Below, piece by piece: positions 59,757 through 64,000 of a stretch of DNA of 64,000 bases. Every line of letters begins with the position of its first letter. Within the stretch, counting starts at the first letter, position 1. The position numbers were made by a program, and so were the translations under genes. The notes beneath the pieces are model-generated. The model ran no database searches. It was not told where the DNA came from and saw nothing but the letters and a program-made list of their open reading frames with translations. Origin of the DNA: Capsicum annuum (taxonomy: Eukaryota > Streptophyta > Magnoliopsida > Solanales > Solanaceae); the NCBI RefSeq assembly GCF_002878395.1, contig NC_061114.1, positions 161,452,631 to 161,516,630 on the forward strand, written 5' to 3'.

Positions 59757-60241
59757 AGAATAGTGTGGGTAAAAAACCAAGTTATCCTCCTTGTGCTAAA
59801 TGTAGTAAAAATTATCTTGGTGAGTGCTTGTTATGAAAAAAAGGTTGTTATGGTTATGGTAAGTTGGGACATGGAATCAAACAGTATCCGCATGCTACAC
59901 AGGGAAATAAGGATGCTCTTCCCCAGATGCAAGCTATTAGTGCGCCAGCTCCTCTAGGTTGCCCAGTACCTGCTCAGGGAACATTATCCAGTACTGGTAG
60001 CAATCAGTGCCAAAATTGTTTTTATGCTTTACCATCCCGTAAGGAGAAGGAGGATTTACCAGATGTTGTTACTGATATGCTTTATGTCTTTCATCTTAAT
60101 ATTTATGTGTTGTTAGACCCCAGGTCGAGTTTTTCTTATGTGACCTCACTAGTTGAAGTGAATTTTGAAATAGGTCCTGAAAAGATCCCTGAGCCCTTCT
60201 TAGTTTCTAACCTAGTGGGTGAATTAGTTGTTGCTAAATAG
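59757..60241 (+). pseudogene. Element D gag zinc knuckle and protease N-terminus
   Basis: In one frame from 59759: a double Cys region PPCAKCSKNYLGECLL, a stop (TGA at 59834), CYGYGKLGHGIKQYP (a CCHC knuckle with the second and fourth Cys changed), a proline-rich linker, then FHLNIYVLLDPRSSFSYVTSLV. In this last block the protease DxGS is DPRSS. It ends in VSNLVGELVVAK and a TAG at 60239. Gag capsid sequence is missing. Confidence 0.87.
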
Positions 60242-60800
60242 ATCTACAGAAAGTGTCCTATCACTATCCTTCATAAAATCATGTTAGCAGATTTAATAAA
60301 GTTAGATATAGTCGAATTTAACCTTATTCTCGGTATGGATTGACTCCATTCTTGTTATGTATCTATAGATTGTCGCACCCGAGTGGTGAAGTTTTAATTC
60401 CAAATGAGCCAGTCTTTGAGTGGAAAGGTAATTTAGTTTCTCCCAAGAGTCATTTTAATCCTAACTTAAAGCAAGAAAGTTAATCTCAAAAGGGTGTACC
60501 TATCATCTAGTTTAGGTCAAAGACACTACATCTGAGATCCCAACAGTTTAGTCAGTCAGTGTAGTCAATGAGTTTCCTGATGTATTTCTCAAAGATTTGC
60601 TAGGGGTATTTCCCCATAGGGAAATAGAATTTGGTATTGACCTTCTCCCAGATACTCAGCCTATCTCTATTTCGCTACTCACTTCAGCCCTAGTTTTTTT
60701 GTTCGAAAGAAAATTTGGTTGTAAGAAATTTTTTTATTCCAACCAAAAATATTTAAAGTACAATTTTCCATGTCCTTACTAACTATTACAATTTCAATTT
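60242..60800 (+). pseudogene. Element D protease end and truncated reverse transcriptase
   Basis: FNLILGMD-like protease end sequence lies near 60315-60345. [36 protein letters not shown] (60565-60690) is the standard N-terminus of Gypsy reverse transcriptase. The palm with YxDD is absent: within about 100 bp the sequence passes to the RNase H start, so most of the polymerase is deleted. The catalytic motif is not anywhere in the window for D. Confidence 0.87.
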
Positions 60801-60813
60801 ACACTACATTAAA

Positions 60814-61365
60814 TTGGATGGTACGGATGGGTTTGTTGTATATTTTGATGCCTCTAGAATCAGTCTTGGTTGTGTTTTAATGCAGAGGGTTAAGGTTATA
60901 GCTTATGCCTCTAGGCATCTTAAGACCCACGAAAAGAACTACCCTACCCATGACTTTGAGCTAGCTACTGCTGTGTTTGCATTGAAAATCTAGAGGCACG
61001 ATCTTTATGGGGTGCATGTTGATGTGTTTATGGATCACAAAAGCTTACAATATGTGTTCGCTTAGAAGGATTTAAATCTCCATTAGCGAAGGTGGTTAGA
61101 ATAGTTGAAAGATTATGATATAAGTATGTTGTATCATTCGGGAAAGGCCAATATAATGGAAGACGCCCTTAGTAGTTTGTCTATGGGCAGTGTTGCTCAT
61201 GCGGAGAATGATAAGAGGGAACTAGTTCGAGAAGTTCATCAGTTAGCTAGATTGGGTGTGAGGCTAGTTGACTCAGTTGAAGTTAATGTTTGGGTTCAGA
61301 GTAGTTTAGAATCCTCTCTAGTTTCTGATGTGAAGGAGAAGCAGATAAGGATTCTAGTTTGGTCA
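60814..61365 (+). pseudogene. Element D RNase H and linker
   Basis: [23 protein letters not shown] with the first Asp, [19 protein letters not shown] with the Glu, HVDVFMDHKSLQYVF with the second Asp, and SGKANIMEDALSSLSMG. In-frame TAG stops replace Trp or Gln codons at 60991, 61063, 61084 and 61102. The remainder stays in one frame (ending 61371). It would degrade template RNA during cDNA synthesis. Confidence 0.92.
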
Positions 61366-62580
61366 AGCTGAAGGGTTCAGTTAAAGATAAAAAGGTAGAG
61401 GTTTTCTCCCAAGGTGGAGATGGTGTGTTGAGATACCAGAGTAGATTATATGTATCATGTGTTGATGATTTGAGGCAGCAAATTATGGAAGAAGCTTATG
61501 GTGGGCGTTATTCCATTCATTTGGGAGCCACCAAGATGTACTATAATTTGTGGAAAGTCTATTTGTAGAGTGATATGAAGAAACATATCACAGAATTTAT
61601 AGCCAAGTGTTCAACTTATCAGCAGGTTAAGGTAGAGCACCAAGGACCTGGTGTCACTTTGCAGGAGTTTGGCATACCCACTTGGAATTAGGAAGAGGTA
61701 AATATGGACTTTATGATTAGATTACCCCATTCACATTGTTAGCGTAATTCGATTTGTGTGATTGTAGATAGATTGACCAAGTTTGCTCATTTCTTACCAG
61801 TTCACATGTCCTACACAGCTAAAGATTATGCTAAGATATAATTAGAGATTGCATGGAGTTCCCTTGTCCATAATCTCAGATAGGGTACTCAGTTTACCTC
61901 TCAGTTTTGGAAAGCCTTTCTGAAGGGTCTTGGTACCCAAGTTAATCTCAGTTCAGCTTTTCATCCACAGACAGACGGTCAGGCAGAGAGGACTATTCAG
62001 ACCTTAGAAGATATGTTCAGGGCCTGTGTTCTTGATTTCAAAGGCAGTTAGGATGACCACTTACCATTGATCGGGTTTGCCTATAATAACAATTACCATT
62101 CTAGTATTCAGATGGCCCCATTTGAAGCTCTTTATGGGAAAAGATATAGATCAACAGTCGGTTGTTTTGACATAGGTGAGGCCTCTTTGATTAGGCTAGA
62201 TATGGTGTTTTAATCCATGGAGAAAGTTTAGTTGATTTGAGAGAGATTGAAAGCAGCTCAGAGTCATCAGAAATCTTATGTAGACGTAAGAAGGAGAGAT
62301 CTTGAGTTTGAAGTAGATGATCTTGTGTATTTGAAGGTTTCACCCATGAAGGGGGTGAAGAGATTTGGAAAAAAGGGGAAGCTTAGTCTATGATATGTAG
62401 GCCCCTATAGGATTTTGAGTTGTGTTGGAAAGGTAGCATATGAGCTTGAGCTACCCGTAGACTTGTCACTAGTTCACCCAGTGTTCCATGTGTCCTTATT
62501 GAAGAAGTGCATAGATGATTCAGCTATTGTAGTCCCTCTAGAAAGAACAGATATTCAGAATAGCCTCTCAAATAAAGAAG
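61366..62580 (+). pseudogene. Element D integrase
   Basis: One frame (61359 onward) carries the zinc-binding part (IMEEAYGGRYSIHLGATKMYYNL, KCSTYQQVK, where the usual CxxC has one Cys as Tyr), the catalytic part (VNMDFMIRLPHS, ICVIVDRLTKFAHFLPV, FHPQTDGQAERTIQTLEDMF with the catalytic Glu) and the C-terminal part (DLEFEVDDLVYLKVSPMKGVKRFGKKGKL, YELELPVDLSLVHPVFHVSLLKKC). A net frame-neutral damaged stretch at about 61835-61890 removes the second catalytic Asp block. In-frame stops lie at 61566, 61689, 61740, 62049, 62211, 62229, 62238 and 62391. Confidence 0.93.
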
Positions 62581-62581
62581 T

Positions 62582-62730
62582 TCCAGTATAGATTTTTGAT
62601 CATCAGATCCATAGAATAAGGAACAAAAATGTTCCCTTGGTCAAAGTTCTGTGGAAAAATTTGTCCATTGAGGGCTCTACTTGGGAAGTAGAAGAAGACA
62701 TGCATACCAAGGTTTCTCATCTCTTTTCCA
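62582..62730 (+). pseudogene. Element D chromodomain
   Basis: After a TAG at 62589 (usual VPVQILD), the frame reads QIHRIRNKNVPLVKVLWKNLSIEGSTWEVEEDMHTKVSHLF. This is the C-terminal chromodomain-like tail of chromoviruses, with the aromatic residues of the LWKN and TWE blocks retained. It marks the lineage as Tekay/Del rather than Athila or Tat. Confidence 0.88.
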
Positions 62731-62958
62731 TGAACTCAGATTCAGCTGAAGATAATAGTCTTACTTTTCAGTTCTTTTTCAGTCTCAGATTCACCCATAT
62801 AGCTATGTTCATGTAAATTCATGAATTTGCAGATTAGTTTAGTCACTCAGTATGTTTTAGATTCAGTCATGCAAGTTGTTCAGTTGTGCATGTCAGCATA
62901 TAGCCTCAATTCCTCAGTATCTTCAGTTTAACTAGTTTTATTTAAGGATGAATGTTCC

Positions 62959-62972
62959 TGAGGGGGAGAAAA
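62959..62972 (+). other. Element D polypurine tract
   Basis: GAGGGGGAGAAAA immediately before TGTAATAAG, the 3' LTR start. Confidence 0.88.
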
Positions 62973-64000
62973 TGTAATAAGTCATACTTTTCCTAGCTCA
63001 TTTTAGCACCTAGAATGTCAAGGGTTAGCTTCAAAAATGAATATCTCTTGATACAAGTAGAATTTTCAAGTTCTAGACCAACTAATGTGTAGATAATTGG
63101 CTCAGCTTTCCAACAATACCAATTTCACCTTAATCCAATACTTGGTTGAGAAGCTATAACATTTTTAGTAAAATAGTATGCCATTTCGACAGGCACCGTA
63201 GTGAAGGAAAAAATTGTAATTGTCTGATTCCAGTGAAGCACCGCGATTTTCTCGTGTCGCGGTGAGGTCCTAGTTCCTATTTTCAATTTTTAGTAGCTCA
63301 CCGCAATGGTACTGCATCGCGGTGATGACCTAAATAACATTTGTCAATTTCCATTGGCTTACCATGATAGCTCCGCATAGCAATGAAGTTTTAATTCGCA
63401 GTTGTCCCTTTTCCAGTAACCCACCGTGATAGTGGCACATCGCGGTGGGGCCCAAAATTGGGATTTTAATTTTCCAAAGTTGATTTTAAAAGGGTATTTT
63501 AGTATTTTCCCAAGACCCTAATTCATGAAAAACCAAAGGATTAAGCCTATTCAAAACATTATATGCTCACTTTTAATCAAATTACTCTCCAAGAAAATCC
63601 AAATTCCACCATTCTTTCTCCAAGGAAACTCAAAATTCAAGGTTAACTATTCAATATAATCAAGAATCCATCTTCAAGAGCACAAATAGGAATCCAAAAT
63701 CAAGTGTTCTCATCAATTGCATTAGTTAAGGTATGTGGGGTTTTCAACAACGATAATCCTTTCATCCTTATGCCCAAAATTAGTTTTTGAAGATAATTTT
63801 ACATGAGTTTTGAATTAGGGTTCATACCCCATATTGTTATTTGCAAGATTATGAGATTTTGAGAGATTTAAATGTTGAATTGCATGTCTACTTTCGTATT
63901 TTCATGCGTATTGCAGTAATTTCTAGATTTAGAATTGAATTATCAATATTTTCACTATCAAGCATGATATTTATAATGATTTAACATGAATTTTATGCAT
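62973..64000 (+). repeat. Element D 3' LTR (partial, window ends)
   Basis: It begins TGTAATAAGTC and follows the 5' LTR (57390 onward) with scattered differences until the window end. Four CG-rich stem-loop units at about 63239-63460 are better preserved than in the 5' LTR. Confidence 0.92.
63239..63460. repeat. Array of four CG-rich stem-loops, about 60-bp period
   Basis: Units begin at about 63239, 63299, 63360 and 63422. Each has a left arm like CACCGCGAT and a right arm like ATCGCGGTG, 9-10 bases apart. Units 1, 2 and 4 keep good pairing; unit 3 is degraded (TACCATGAT / ATAGCAATG). It is about 270-490 bp inside the LTR. The counterpart in the 5' LTR is at about 57650-57850, with unit spacing disturbed. 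Confidence 0.9.

Larger units (their letters stand above)
35383..64000 (+). mobile_element. Element A: outer Tekay-like Gypsy element (partial)
   Basis: A plus-strand Gypsy element whose 5' LTR (35383-37030 plus 54433-55449) is split by element B. The primer site is at 55453-55463, gag follows at about 55660-56945, and protease at about 57060-57389. It is interrupted there by element D, and its pol, 3' LTR and right end lie outside the window. Coding parts carry several stops. Pieces on either side of B join as one LTR of about 2.67 kb. Confidence 0.85.
57390..64000 (+). mobile_element. Element D: Tekay/Del-type Gypsy chromovirus, inside A, runs off the window
   Basis: A plus-strand element with a 5' LTR from 57390 to about 59735 (the 3' end of the LTR is missing). 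It carries a short gag/protease remnant, a truncated reverse transcriptase, RNase H, integrase, chromodomain and polypurine tract, and a 3' LTR from 62973 past the window end. Primer site, gag N-terminus and the reverse transcriptase core are deleted. It interrupts the protease of A; 5 bp before the LTR is GTTGG, whose partner would lie outside the window. Confidence 0.92.

Noticed and set aside
1..64000. Host genes, tRNA or rRNA genes, or a new biosynthetic or defence system
   Set aside because: No ORF outside the transposons has recognisable domains or intron-exon structure, and no structural RNA gene was recognised by eye.

Overview
The window looks like plant nuclear intergenic DNA. It is AT-rich and almost entirely built of retrotransposons nested in one another. 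I found no intact host protein-coding gene, tRNA, rRNA or CRISPR array. Stowaway MITEs, long-LTR Ty3/Gypsy chromoviruses of Tekay/Del type with an initiator-Met-tRNA primer site, a SIRE-like Copia remnant and an RNase H-bearing L1-type LINE together suggest a Solanaceae genome such as pepper, potato or tobacco. The species itself is inferred, not proved.

Layout from left to right. Positions 1-3166 hold a minus-strand LTR element of Tat/Ogre type (primer site at 1341-1356), ending at a G-run and a 100-N assembly gap. Positions 3267-4846 are low-complexity sequence with one Stowaway MITE and a 104-bp-spaced duplication. A full-length minus-strand LINE occupies 4862-11153 between perfect 15-bp target-site duplications. 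Element E, a minus-strand Tekay-type Gypsy, covers 11413-20050 and carries a 1.5-kb LTR-type insertion (H) in its protease. Element G, a minus-strand Copia with an env-like ORF, covers 20051-30236 and is split by element F (20189-27789), a non-autonomous element with giant LTRs. An LTR fragment, an AT-rich tandem array, a second Stowaway MITE and a hAT-type element with an 8-bp target duplication fill 30237-35346.

From 35383 to the end is one nested stack. Plus-strand Gypsy A has its 5' LTR (35383-37030 plus 54433-55449) split by minus-strand Gypsy B (37031-54432). B has its reverse transcriptase split by the non-coding element C (41071-49465, duplication AGAAC). A is interrupted again in its protease by plus-strand Gypsy D (57390 to beyond the window). 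The insertion order A, then B, then C, and A, then D, follows directly from the interruptions.

All coding regions are decayed by stops and frameshifts, so nothing here is expected to make an active element. The most unusual parts are: (1) element F, with a 5' LTR whose tail is inverted exactly from the LTR terminus, a 15-unit 37-bp satellite inside its LTR, and a 76-bp near-perfect hairpin in its non-coding interior; (2) a 60-bp-period array of CG-rich stem-loops in the LTR of D, with comparable CG-rich repeat blocks at a similar place in the LTRs of A, B, C and E; and (3) stop codons in D that all look like C-to-T or G-to-A changes. I see no evidence of a new functional system; these are structural oddities worth checking.
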